Assembly (NCBI GenBank): GCA_029204225.1
Contig: CM055095.1
Span: 33,848,590-33,912,589 of the forward strand
Length of the DNA stretch: 64,000 nt
Reading direction: 5' to 3'
From: Diphasiastrum complanatum
Lineage: Eukaryota; Streptophyta; Lycopodiopsida; Lycopodiales; Lycopodiaceae
The notes below the pieces were generated by a model that did no database searches, was not told the DNA's origin, and saw only the letters and a list, made by a program, of their open reading frames with translations. Both the position numbers and the translations under genes were made by a program. Shown here in pieces: positions 32,796-44,090 of this stretch. Numbering within the stretch: position 1 is the first letter of the stretch; each line of letters begins with the position of its first letter.

Positions 32796-33780
32796 ACATC
32801 TTATGGTCTAGTTTCAAAGGATAGATTTTCCAACTTTTGTAGGTCCATTTTCCTTTTGCAATTATGAGACATCCTTTTTTCCAACTATAGCAAAAAATAT
32901 GGTACTTAAGACCATCTGTCCATCTGAGAACTTAAACACTGTCATTTGTACTTCATTCAAAAAGTTCTCCAACATAGTCAATTTACCTGAGCACTCCACT
33001 AAGCATCCACTTGAGATCTCGACCGAGTCCTCTGGTTGACATATAGAACCAAGTCCTTTGAGTAAGATCTCAATCGAGCCAAATAGTCTAAAATCTCAAT
33101 CGAGCCTTGTCAGACCTCAACGGCTATAAAACAATCCAAAATGAAGTCATTTGCACCTCAATGATGTGCAATCTTGTCTATGCTCCTAGCGACGGATTTG
33201 ATGCTTACATGCTTGTTTCTGGTGATCTTCAGCTCTATGCGACTGTGCTCACTCTTCATCTTGACCGAGTCCTCTAAGTAAAATCTCGACCGAGCCAAGC
33301 AGTCAAAAATTTTGAGTCGGACCGAGTCAGACCTCAATGGCTATAAAACAACCCAAAATGAAGTCATTTGTACCTTAGCGACGTGCAATATTGTCTATGT
33401 TCCTAGCGATGGATTCTGGCGATTTTGATGCTTACATGTTCGTTTCTGGTGATCTTCAGCTCTATGCAACCACACTCACTCACTCCATTCCATTCTTGAG
33501 CACCATCCCCAGTCATCAACCACAGCACGCGAGCACCATCAACAACCATTTTAGAAAACCTAATACGCCAAGAATCTTCTAGGGTTCAAAAAAATTTGTC
33601 ATATCTTTTTGCACAATGCCGTGCTGGAGGGATAGTGTTGCTAGAGCACACATCAGAGCTCTAGTTCACTATTGAAGAGGAAATCAATACTTCAAAGTTC
33701 ATCTTTTATTCCGCTTTGCCTTACACCGCACAATTTCAACACCAAATTTCTTTTTGCCTTTGTTTCAAACTGCTTCACAA
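32796..33780 (+). promoter_or_regulatory. LTR-like promoter region with 217-bp tandem duplication
   Basis: Two copies, 217 bp apart, of a block containing a CTATAAAACAA TATA box (33,124 and 33,341), the following AAAATGAAGTCATTTG, and a downstream GGTGATCTTCAGCTCTATGC. Both copies also carry ATCTCGACCGAGCC-type words upstream of the TATA box. This looks like the promoter part of an LTR or of an unknown element whose ORFs follow at 34,103. The LTR ends are not resolved. The short frame at 33,391-33,582 lies inside the second unit and is not thought real. Confidence 0.5.
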
Positions 33781-34080
33781 GTCAACCGAGCGGTGTCATA
33801 ACTTCAAATCTCAACCGAGCCTTTCAGTTAACTCTCGACTGAGTCATTCAGTCTGATCTCAACCGAGTTATAGCTTCAGATCTCAACTGAGCCATTCACT
33901 TAGCTCTTGACCAAATCATTCGGTCCAGTCTCGACTGGAGCCATAGCTTCAGATCTGAATCGAGTCAAGCCGCTAACCAAGCCGAGCCATTGTCAAATCT
34001 CAACCGAGTCATTCAGTCCCAGTCTCGACCGAGCCGACTACATAACTCTATTTCCCATCTCGACCGAGCCAAGTCAGTAA
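33781..34080 (+). repeat. Degenerate TCTCAACCGAG(C/T)C array
   Basis: About ten variants of a unit close to ATCTCAACCGAGCCATTCAG occur in 300 bp, with CGACCGAG, CAACTGAG and CGACTGAG forms and uneven spacing of 20-35 bp. Similar words occur upstream at 33,015-33,330. It is not translated in a convincing frame. It may be enhancer-like repeats of the element's leader. Confidence 0.6.
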
Positions 34081-34102
34081 TAGAACAACCTCCAAAACAA
34101 AC

Positions 34103-34555
34103 ATGTCTTCCCATAATTCTTCTGGTTCTGATGATCAAGATACAGATAAGATTGAAATTAGCATGGGCAACCTGGATCTCCAAGAGATGAACAACTGGTA
34201 CTAGGAAGCACTTTCATTCCTGACCCAGATTGGATTTCAAATCAATCCTTTGAGTGGCTATCAAAGCCCATTCTTAATGCATATTGGTTATGCTTCCTAT
34301 AACCACACTGCCAGATCTTTTCAATTCATATTACCTCCAATCAGGAACTTTGTGTATAACATCCATATTGCTGGAGCTAAACTCCACACCTTTGGATTTC
34401 CACGGGGACCAAATGTAGTGAGTCGAACACTACAGAAGATCGAATCCACGACATACTACAAGTATATCAATCCTTCAGTGGATAAGTGGAAGAACAAGGA
34501 TAGGTACCGACTCGACGCCATCAATGACAAGCCTCTAGCTGCTGCATGTGCCTAG
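34103..34555 (+). pseudogene. Unrecognised element ORF 1
   Basis: ATG at 34,103 (MSSHNSSGSDDQDTDKIEIS) opens a frame with one internal TAG after NNWY and then runs to 34,555: GYQSPFLMHIGYASYNHTAR, RNFVYNIHIAGAKLHTFGFP, YYKYINPSVDKWKNKDRYRL. It has ordinary globular composition and follows an LTR-like promoter, so it is probably an element protein. No capsid, protease or polymerase motif is visible. Same-frame text after the second stop (LTKYTQRYRLKILHILMS) hints that it was once longer. Confidence 0.35.
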
Positions 34556-34868
34556 TTGACTAAATACACACAACGTTATAGGTTGAAGATTCTCCATATT
34601 TTGATGTCCCTGTTTCATATGATGGCAGATTCTAGACTGTACGGCCAGAACTTGTATGACTGGGCCTAGTTTGCATCGAATTGCCTTCACAACAAGATAC
34701 TGCTCTCAACAGGTCTTCAGCTCAGCAAGACGACACCACCACCAAGGCACAACTACCACAAACATGACAAGCCAGGACAAGAAACAAAATGAAAGCCAAG
34801 AGGCCTCCTCTAGATGAGACTGAGACAAACAAGATAGAATCCGACGACAAAAACCTCCTCAAAAAGCC

Positions 34869-35553
34869 ATGAGAGCAGCCACCCAGTCTCAACAAACTTC
34901 CTCTAGGTCGACAGATTCACAAGTTGATAGCTCCACGTCGAATATAGCTTTCAAACAACATTCGTCACCACATCATGCAATAGATAGTGCAGATGGTGTT
35001 GATACGTCTATAGCTGCAGACACCGCCATTGATTCACAAGTTGCTCAAACACATTCAGTAGCAACTCCACCGATATTGGTTAACACGCCAACGTCACCAC
35101 GATCACCAACAACACAACCAATCCAGGACGGAGCATTGGCGAACATTGTCGACGAAGCAAACTTGGAAATTAAAATAGCAACAGACATCCAGACAACCCC
35201 CACATCCCAACAAGTAACAAATTTGGGAGCGGAGGGAGATGGAAATACCATTCCCAAGGAAATAGCAACAACACAACAAGAGCAAGTTCAGCATGTCCAT
35301 ATCGTCACGGACAAAACCTCATATTTCGATGTTGCGAACTTGATCAACATAGAAGATGACATTGATGAAGGAAAGGAAGTCCAGTCGGGGGAAGCCTGAC
35401 AAATATCCCATTCTTTCTAACCCCGAAGAGCTCTCAGAGATAGCCAAACACTCCATACTAAGCCTATTAGAAACCAACTACCATGTACACCAGTTGGTGA
35501 ATCAGCATAAGGAACTGGATAGCAAGGTCACAAGCAGCAAGAACAAATCATAG
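34869..35553 (+). pseudogene. Ser/Thr/Gln-rich element ORF 2
   Basis: A 176-codon open frame rich in Ser, Thr, Gln, Asp and Ala, of low complexity, with an acidic end (FDVANLINIEDDIDEGKEVQ). A frameshift near 35,390 leads into a helical segment, LSEIAKHSILSLLETNYHVH then QLVNQHKELDSKVTSSKN. A disordered region followed by a coiled helix is common in accessory proteins of plant gypsy elements, but no family match is claimed. Confidence 0.35.
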
Positions 35554-38500
35554 CAGAGCAATAGAAACAGATCAAAAAGAAATAAGATGAGACTGAGGAG
35601 ATCTCGAATTTCCACAAAGGTTATTGAAAACAATGCTACCAATGTCACCGTCATCAAAAGATAGATTCCAAACTTTCCATCCAACATGAAGTAGAGTAGG
35701 TGAAGATGAGTATCAAACCTAATAAATTCAGCCTTCTTGAGTCCATAAAAAACCTCAATGAGATCTCCCTTGAAATTGCCTCTCGCTCAAAATGGAGAAT
35801 TGCTTTGGAAAATGGTTGAGACCAAAAGTTGGCCAAATCTCTTTCAATACTCCGTCAATTGGAGAGTGGAGGTGGAGCAAGGTGTGGAAAGTCTAGGCTG
35901 AGAGGATTTTGAAATCCATTTACAATGTGAAGAGAAAGAAGTAGTTCGGGGAACTAGCTATGGTGGCTTAGTTTTTGGAAAAATAAAAAAACCACGGATC
36001 TTTCTCTACGATTGATGGAATTGGGCACTGTAAAGTAATACCCAGCTTGATTTCACAGAGCCAAGCTAATCCTAGAAGGATGGAGTCAGCCATGAAACAT
36101 TCAAGGAGCAATTGTCTTTTCTCTCTTAGGCTATGGAAACTTAGCTAGGATTTATAGCTTGAAAATGGTGGATATCTCTCTGTAATGGTCAAAATTTGGA
36201 GCTGTAAAGCATTGATAGTGGGTGCCCTAGTGCTTCTGATGGATTGCCAGGAGGCCACATTTGGTCGTGGATTAGGATGTGGGCATCAGACAACCTTTGA
36301 ATAAGCCAGGGTTTCAAGCTAGGAATGCTTGGATCTTTCCCTATAGGATCATTTTTTTGAAAATCTACTGTGGTGTAGGTGGGTGGTTTAGCAAGGAGAT
36401 TCAGCTGCTAAGAAACCATAGCAGGTCGCGGACCAGAGGAGGAGAAAGGTTGAAAACCTCAAAATCTGCCATAGCTATGAAGCTTGAGGAGAGATTATGG
36501 GAGCGTAAAGTTGGGCATAACACCCTCAAGAATCTCCTTCGATGCATAAACCAGCAGAAGACCATCGGATCTTAGATTAAGGAAGATCCATAGTAGAGAT
36601 TTTGCGAAGTGGTGGCCATTGGATTGAAATCTATGGCGTAAATTCGTTTGAAAGGATCCACAAGGGGCTGAAAGTCAATTATGAAGGTTTTTCATTAAAA
36701 ATTCTCATATGGAAAATCAAATTGGACCCGACATGCCAGAAGGGTATTTCTTCATCAAAAATCTTCAAAATGAAGATTCAATTCATTTTTGCAAGCAAAA
36801 TGGTTTTGGACCTAACTAAGGCTAGAAGGCACCTATTTTGGCCATCCTTGGGCCAAAATAACCTTTGAAACTGGCTACTCAGAGCCAACGGACAGAGCAA
36901 AATATTTGAGCAAGGAGAAATGCATTTTAGAGAGTTTTCATCACCATCTTATAAAGCGGAGTGCGAGTGACCTAGTGATGGGCTACATTCGCAGTTTGGG
37001 TATTGTAGGGCCAAATCTGGGGCAATTTTTGGCTGGTGAAACCTGCTACAGGGCAGTACAATGAGGCATTATCACTTAGAAATTATTATTACTTACTTCT
37101 GATAGGGTAATAGGGTGTTTGAAAGCGGTAAATGTCGTATGGGGGCAAATGATAGTGAAATTGTGTGGAGAAAGCTAGTATTGGCAACGGAAGTGTAGTT
37201 TGGCGGCATGACTACTCATCATTGGCGACAATTTTGAGAGGGCAAGCAATCACAAGTGAGAGGTAGGCATGGTATGCCAGTTACGGGTAGAAAATTCTCA
37301 TGATCAGATTCAACGCAATTTGGGGGAACGCTCACACAAGTATGATCGACAGTGGAATTGTCGAGTTGAGTGATAGATGCATCTGTGACTTAAATATTTC
37401 TCGTTCAAAGGGAAATTGGGCTAGCTTGGAGGTACACACATTTTTGGCGGTCACGGGTGATTGAAGTGTGAGGTGGTGCCAAATAGTGGACTTACATTGT
37501 GTGGGACACGCGAAAGATGAAGAATGGGTCAGTAATCACACTTTGGATGCTCATGACAAGTGGTAAGTGTGATGTCTTGCAGTTTTTGCAGTTGGTAAGT
37601 CATATCAGATCAAGCCATTGTAGCTATGGAGCAGTGTATCAAGTTTGTCATCAGGGAGATTCAACTGCCAGTTTGGATGAGTCAAGTCAATTTTCCATCT
37701 TAGTATTTCATTAGAGATGCAGATTTCATTGATAGCAAAGAGCAAATCATTCGGTTTGGGCCATGGAAGATCTCACAAGTTCATTGAGAGTGATATTGGC
37801 ATGTCACATCATGTGAGGGACTTGATGGTGGCTTTGGAGTTTGCATCTTAGTGTATTTTTAGGGAGTGGTTTGAAATCATTCACAAGAGCAACTTTGGAG
37901 CTAGCTTGGGGGAATACAGATGGGGCACTACATGGTAGATGCTCAGATCTTCGAGATCATGGATGACATTGGGATACCTGATAGGGATATGACTGTAGTA
38001 TGACAAGATGATCATCAGAGGGCAACTATTTTAGATTGGACTCGAGTCATTGGTTGATGGATAGGACTTACATATGCGATTCATGATGGAATCAGGAAGA
38101 TGCAAGTGCAAATGGGCAAAGCGTGAAGCTTTGAGAACCAGCTCTAGTATGGAGAGCTAATGGAGATCGCACGGTTGGGTGTGATCAGAGGGCAAACACT
38201 ATGCTGAGTGTTTTTCTAGTGATCTACTAGAGGGGACATTGATGGCGAGGACTTCATGGTGTGCTCATTTGGGAGTACAGGTTGGCGATTACAGTAGGGG
38301 GGCAATCATTGGTATTGGCATCAATGGGGAGGCATCTATCATGACGGGCGTGGATAAGTTACCTATAGATTTCATGCATTTGGATGTATTTGTAGGAGTC
38401 CAGATTTGGTACAGGTGTTGGAACCTGTATGGTTTGGATTCACAGGCGGTGATATCAGATAGCCTAGAGGGAGTCACTCGGAGCCATATACTTCACTATG

Positions 38501-38819
38501 ATCAGGGAGACAGTGGTCTTGGGATCCCATGAGCGGCGACTCAGGGACATGTTTGCATTGGCATGATGTCGGGTGGCACATAGTCAGGGAGAGTGAGCAT
38601 ATGCTAAGAGGTAGGTGATGCCTCGACGATCTGCTTGGATAGTAGGATGGTGACCTGGATGGAGACATCAGGCGAGCATAGTATGTGGATGACGAGTCCA
38701 TTGGGGTGGCACTCAGGAAGATGGTACAGTTTCTCAGGTACGATACGTTATTGTATGCATAGTGGATGCTCTTTACCTGGTGCATCATGCATGGTGACCT
38801 AGGTGATAGAGGCTCTCGA
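35554..38819. other. Long stretch with no recognisable gene
   Basis: No frame over 100 codons and no transposon motif. The style (GGGCAA words, G-rich runs and short frames) is uniform over about 3 kb, as in the non-coding interior of large retrotransposon derivatives. It may belong to the same element as the ORFs at 34.1-35.5 kb. Confidence 0.4.
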
Positions 38820-39103
38820 AGAAATTAAGTGCGGAATAGGAAACAGAGCTCTACCATAGAGAACTTGAACATGAACTTTACCAAACTACAAGATCAGCAT
38901 TGACTTAGATCGAATGGAGGAATGTCTGGCAGGTGTCGAAGACAACCACAAAGGGAGTTCATATTTACATAGTGTACTGGTGCTCAAAAATTGAAATTCG
39001 AGTGAGTTAGTGCTCAGGTATGAATTTGAGTGAGTTTAACTCGAACGTTTCGAGTTCTAATGAATCGAATCCTGGTGAGTTGGAGTGACGCTTAATTCCA
39101 ACA
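38820..39103 (-). repeat. Probable 3' LTR of copia M
   Basis: On the minus strand it starts TGTTGGAATTAAGCG at 39,103, directly after a G-rich polypurine tract. It contains a near-palindrome around ACTCGAAACGTTCGAGT. The far end is not certain; 38,820 is a guess from the change in sequence style. Confidence 0.5.
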
Positions 39104-39720
39104 GCCCCCCCCCCCCCTTAAGCTTAACTCCTAGGATCCCGAATGAAATTAAACATTCTACATAATGCAATATGCTTTTCTCTCGTTTTTGTTAATCTTG
39201 ATCTAGGTTGTTTGCCTAGTAGGCTCATCTCACAGACATCTCGAGTGTCAGTGGAGGCAACATTAAAGTTTAAATCCTTGACCATACTATTATGATGCAT
39301 ATACAAGATTGATCTCATGTTTAAGTGTCCTAATCTGCGATGTACGTAAAGTACATTCTTGAGCAAGGTCAATTTACCATTTGGAAGATAAAGACGTGTA
39401 GATCCTTTGCTTTCAATCCATAGTGCACTTGAGTTACTGAAGTAGACGTACTTCGAATCTGCTAGTGTGAGGTATTCGAATAAGGACTTACATGAAGTCA
39501 TGTGCTGAGAAGTACCGGAATTGAGATACCAATCCAATGCATCTCTAATGGGTTTGTCTTGTATCATTAGTAGAGTTGGGCCTTCATAAGAGGTTGTGGC
39601 AAAATTAGATCCTCCATTTTGCTGCATCTTCTTCTTTGTTACATTGTGCTTGAGAACTCAACAATCCTTGATGTCGTGATTGGTTCTCTTGAAGATACAA
39701 TGATCTAATCACGATCCTGT
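39104..39720 (-). pseudogene. Copia M protease-pre-integrase remnant
   Basis: Minus-strand text: a zinc-knuckle-like HCIFKRTNHDIKDC near 39,700-39,660, then frame 39,627-39,124 with LDWYLNSGTSQHMTSCKSLF (protease, active Asp changed to Asn) and VHRRLGHLNMRSILYMHHNS with CEMSLLGKQPRSRLTK (pre-integrase). Right after this comes a purine tract with 13 G in a row (C at 39,105-39,117 on the plus strand). So integrase, RT and RNase H are all deleted. Confidence 0.85.
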
Positions 39721-41125
39721 GCCCAAGAATGGTTCACAGTAGTGGCGCACTATGTGCAGTGATCTTACTTAGCTAGCTACAGATAGAATAACTATATTGT
39801 CTTGAATAGCTTTCACTCGCTCGGATATCTCTAATTCTAAGGAATCAGATTCGGCGCGATCAAGAAGGGGCTTGGATCTCCAACCGAGTGAGTATCGATG
39901 TAGTATAGGGTTTCGATCCAAAGGGGATAGGGATAAACTGCAAGCTAAAGATGGAATCTAAAGCTACTAAGAGTGTCAATCTTAGTGTTGGATCTAAAGG
40001 TGGAATGTCTTAGATTTGGGTGTGAGATTCTTCTCTCTCTCAATAGAAAGTATATACAAAATGGTGTCACATGTTTCTTTATAGAAAAACCTAGGGTTAG
40101 GGTTTTTGGTTCACCCAAAAACCACGTGCCATAAGAATTTGACTTTATAAAAAGTCTTTGAACGAAATCGCGTTTTAACTACTTGGGTCTTCTTTCATTT
40201 TAGGCCCATTAGAGCATTGATCTACTTCTACTTCTCGTGCCATAGGCTTACGAGTACAGTGCACCTTCTACGGGTGTCTGACATTGCATTATAAGTAGAT
40301 CTAAGTCTTTATGCCGACTCGGCCATGCTTTGGCTTTGTTTCTGCTCATTGGCTGTTGTGGACTTCTCTGGTATTGGTGCTCCCGGTAATTCTGGATTCT
40401 GGAGCTCCTTCTTGGTGATTTGTGGACGCTCTTTAACATAATTTGGTGGCTTGACTCCTTTTCTTGGTATCCATTATGCTCTTTTGATACCTAGAATCCG
40501 TTAGAAGAATCATGATGAAAATCTTCTAACATGTCCTCACTGCGAATTTGGTGACAGTCCCTTGGCACCTGTGTATGTCTTTGGCGTTGGTGTGCGTGGC
40601 AATGCGAAACCATGGCAAAAGAAGATGAGAAGGGGTATAGACAAGAAGGGGATTACAATCGGCAAAAAGTGAGAACAAATTTTTTGGCAACAAAATTTAG
40701 CTATAGAAGGGGAAAACAGAGGAAGCATAAGTACAAATCGATAAAAGTTACATAAGAAAGAGAAAATTGAACGAACGGTGAAAAGGAAAAAAATAAAAGT
40801 GAGTTCTTCAATGCTTTTTGTGGACTCCTTTTTTTTGCTTTTCTATTTCTCTTCATTTTTTTTTGAAATATACAGATAATAGATACATGCTTCATGGAGT
40901 CACTTCGAGCTATGTGCCCTTCTTATCTTCGACATCTCGAATCTAACGGTGGGTTTGAGCGACCACGCAGATGAATCAGGACCACAGTGATCTAAGTGCA
41001 TCTTAAAAGACATTGGAAGGCAAAAACTTACATTATCTAATTCTAAAAAGACATTGCATACCCAAAAATTACACCATTTATTTACAAAATAGAGTTCATT
41101 ACATTTTGTATAGTAGATGACAATG

Positions 41126-41128
<3 letters not shown>
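39721..41128. other. No clear gene; possible copia M leader
   Basis: Around 40,480-40,490 the minus strand reads TAGGTATCAAAAGAGC, a poor match to an initiator-Met primer site, followed by ATGGATACCAAGAAAAGG, which could open a gag but meets a stop after 13 codons. It may be the start of element M or chance. Otherwise AT-rich and unassigned. Confidence 0.3.

Positions 41129-41188
<60 letters not shown>
41129..41188 (+). repeat. (GA)30 microsatellite
   Basis: Thirty uninterrupted GA dinucleotides. It creates the Ser/Leu-alternating frame seen on the minus strand, which is not a gene. Confidence 0.98.
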
Positions 41189-41191
<3 letters not shown>

Positions 41192-41312
41192 GCGAGTTGG
41201 TGGGACATGGAAAGTAATCATATATTGATGGAAGGCCATGCAAATCTGGAAATAAGTAGGATATGTTAATAGTTCTTATGGTTTTCCTAGTTTAACAAAT
41301 TGTATTTTTTAA

Positions 41313-41468
41313 GAGCGTAACAATGACATGGAAGATTGTTTTACTAGATTCGTTAAAGTTACTTATGTGATGGTTTGTGCTTGTAAATCATTGCAAGCTG
41401 GAGATGAATTATTCATTAGCTATGACTATAATCTCTTATATTTGCATCCTCCAATAATGTCTGCATAA
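41313..41468 (+). pseudogene. Possible SET-domain C-terminal scrap
   Basis: A 51-codon frame between stops includes VCACKSLQAGDELFISYDYN. The pattern K-x-L/I-x-x-G-D/E-E-L-x-x-x-Y-D-Y resembles the last conserved block of SET-domain lysine methyltransferases. Nothing else of the domain, such as the NHS/C motif, is seen upstream, and chance remains possible. Confidence 0.25.
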
Positions 41469-41940
41469 GGCATGCCAATCACCCCAATTGTACTCAGGGC
41501 CTCCATACACCATGAGTGTGACATATCTACCTGGAGGCACTTCCACATGAGTGTGAATATACAAGCTTAGGTCGGCATCTAGAAATAGTAAGCTAGGAAA
41601 GAGCTGATAGGTTCGGTTCCAGTACTGAAATGTATCATCTACTCTAGGGAAAGCAGCGGACTCTGGCCAACATCCATATCATGCACGGTTGAAAGGTTTC
41701 TGGATGGCAAATAGCTGTGGTGGGACAATACCTATGGTGTCGGATATTTGGTCCAAAATATTTGCACTCACATTATGAATACGCAAAGTTTTAACCTTTT
41801 TATTTAGTGCCCTGATTTGTCTCCGATGACGTGTTCTATCTACAAGAGGGCGGTCCGTAGTATTAATAGAAGAAGATTTGGAGGGGATCTCAATGGGTGA
41901 CTCCATCACATTTTGAAATAACCCCAAAGGAAAATCTCCA
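41469..41940 (-). pseudogene. U-family ORF remnant 3 (unclassified)
   Basis: Minus frame 41,927-41,679 is basic and helical (RHRRQIRALNKKVKTLRIHN, then VSANILDQISDTIGIVPPQL). After one TGA the same frame continues: FPRVDDTFQYWNRTYQLFPS, LLFLDADLSLYIHTHVEV, PPGRYVTLMVYGGPEYNWGD. The FQYW...LFLDADL block resembles IQYW...LFIDVAL of remnant 1 at 14,302. It is the least decayed view of that domain in the window. Function unknown. Confidence 0.38.
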
Positions 41941-42684
41941 ACATCATTTATTGTGGTCCGGACCTATGACAACGCCATTATCATATACAACTATGTATTA
42001 CACAAAGGATTTGTGTTTTACTATCGTACTCCGATTATAGATAACACATGTGCTGGCTCATGACAAATCCTTTTTTGTAGATAATTTATATTTCTCGTTA
42101 TAGTTTTATGTTAACTCTCTCACAAATCCACACTCAATTAAAGGTTGTTGTTGTGGTAATGCATGAAGAATCGATAGTTGCGAAGATATTATGGCATCCT
42201 CACAGGATAACACATCCACCTCTATTCAGGTACGAGCTTTAGCTATATTATAAAGAGGTCTCTTCAAAATAAACGTAAGACATAGTTTCATTAGTTCGAG
42301 AAAATAGAAGCGTTATAAATCAGAAGCTTTCCTCAACAACAATTTATTGTTATAACCTTTTCAATGCAAACACGGTGTAGACAATAATTTGCTTAACTCC
42401 AAACATATAATTGTGGTTTCTTCTGGATCGGGGGTACTTGGAACACATGGATATGCGCAAGAGTCGTAATAGTCTTGTGGGTTAGAATGGCATGGGGATG
42501 CCCTAACACAACGGTAGGGACTATAGTAGCCAATGATATTCTTCTGAACTATGTAGGTTTCATATGTGCCCTTTCAAGTTTATACTATGAACAAAATTAG
42601 GACTTGAGCTTGAGCACCCCTGGAAAACATGGATATGCTCAGGGGTCTTGACACCATTACACGACTTGTTATACAGGTCCAAGG
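41941..42684. other. No gene seen; target region of element H
   Basis: AT-rich. Two loosely similar stretches (GGAACACATGGATATGCGCAAG near 42,440 in part, and AAACATGGATATGCTCAGG near 42,625) suggest an old local duplication. The second is interrupted by element H. Confidence 0.35.
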
Positions 42685-42689
42685 GTTAG

Positions 42690-43607
42690 TGTTGTAAAGC
42701 TGACTCAGGTGCACTCAACGTGCCCTGTAAGACTCTAAGGGGTGACACTCCCTAAGGTCCCAGAGCAAGTTAGAACGTCAAGGACTGAGCCTCCGACCTG
42801 TGGTGAGCCAGTCAAGTAGTCACAAGTCATGAGCTAGCTCTGGAGCTCGAGTCATGGCCTAGTCAGGAAGCAAGTTGATTCAGCCACCGGAACGGCTCCC
42901 GGGACCCATGTCCGGGAGCCAGACTGATTCTGCCAGGCTTGCCAGGCTTAATCAGCAAAATAAAAACTAAGTCCCAAAAAGCGTGCTTTACCAGAAAGCA
43001 CTATGTTTCAGAATAGAGGGAGAGCGCCGAATCACAGCAGAACTATAGGGGGAGTCCGGCAGACAGAAACTTGGGCAGCTCAACCAGCGCCAGGAATCCA
43101 GTCGCCAGGTCTCAGCTCCCTCTACCAGCACGAGCCAGGCACAATGCCCAGCACGTATTGGTGGCCCCGAGACCGGTCAGTCTATGTATGAATGTAACCT
43201 CTTCCAAATCTAATAAAGTTGATCCTTGGGGATGATTACCATTTCGGTTTCGCCTCCGGGACTGGTCCAAGTGGAAGGACCCTTACTACAACCTTTTTGC
43301 GTCGCTGGCGCCTAAGGGTCCCTGTCATCGACATGGGGCTTGCTGCTATGCCAGTTGGTCAGTTTGGCGACCACTATGCCTTGGGTTTCATGTGTGGCTT
43401 GTCTTTACCTTTGGTTACCTTTTGGGGACGGATTCTGAGTTGGCTTTCGGGTTGGTTGGGATTCCAGTTTTCTTAAGTCTGAATGGTTAAGCTTGTTACG
43501 ATTCTGAGTTGGCTTTTACGTAAGTGCATGATGGATGAATGTTAGACTTAAGCGCGTGTTGGGAAAACCGCTCAAGTCCTAGCGCCCTTTGAGGCGCCGG
43601 CGCAACA
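42690..43607 (+). repeat. 5' LTR of gypsy H
   Basis: 918 bp, TGTTG to CAACA. AATAAAG near 43,210 is a likely polyadenylation signal. It contains a 7-bp stem GTGCTTT/AAAGCAC (42,983-43,001). The frame at 43,219-43,476 occurs in both LTRs and is not taken as a gene. Confidence 0.96.
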
Positions 43608-43609
43608 TG

Positions 43610-43623
43610 TGGTATCAGAGCCG
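43610..43623 (+). other. Primer-binding site of gypsy H
   Basis: TGGTATCAGAGCCG, complementary to initiator-Met tRNA, two bases after the LTR end. This primer is usual for plant chromoviruses. Confidence 0.93.
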
Positions 43624-43689
43624 ACTAGCCGGTCAGCTACGCAAGTCTCACAGGGATGGCCACGTTTTTGGGATTTGTCAGGACAACCG

Positions 43690-44090
43690 TTGCGCAAGGT
43701 GCTGCCCACAGTGTAAGCACGGGTGCGTCCACGGTCGGGGTGGTCGGCAGAACGGGGGACTTGATGAGTCAAAGTGCTGCCCTCGAGGTGTAAGCACGGT
43801 CAGTTCTCGCGGTTCGGGCCTGGCGCTGTCTGCACGTAGGACGGATGAGGCAAAGTGCTGCCTAGGTAGGTGAAAGCACGGTCTGTACCTTGTGGGGTGC
43901 GGGGCGACATATTCGAACTGTACGGGTTAACCATTGATACAGAGATGCTGCTCGAATTCGGGTGTAAAGCACGGGTGGTTAGCTGCCGGTGCGGGATAGC
44001 TGCCGATCGTTTAGCTATAAGGGCTATCGACCAAAAAGTGGTGGGGCGTGACTGAGGCAATGTGCTGCTTAATGGTGAAAGCACGGATGG
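43690..44090 (+). repeat. Five-fold GTGCTGCC/AAGCACGG hairpin series in the H leader
   Basis: Five units, each a GTGCTGC(C/T) arm and an AAGCACGG arm 8-14 bases later: arms begin at 43,699/43,715, 43,774/43,792, 43,855/43,874, 43,945/43,967 and 44,062/44,079. GTGCT pairs with AGCAC in each except the fourth, whose left arm is ATGCT. Sequence between units is not conserved, but AAAG or CAA usually precedes the left arm. It lies where gag would be expected. Confidence 0.85.

Noticed and set aside
40900-41208. Minus-strand frame with a Ser/Leu run
   Set aside because: Produced by the (GA)30 microsatellite.
43219-43476. 85-codon frame in the H LTR, repeated at 48,545-48,802
   Set aside because: It lies wholly in the LTR and recurs only because the LTR is duplicated; no domain or conserved start.
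43589-43873. Cys-rich frame that looks like a gag zinc knuckle in element H
   Set aside because: The Cys pattern comes from the repeated TGCTGCC hairpin arms; spacing does not fit CX2CX4HX4C.
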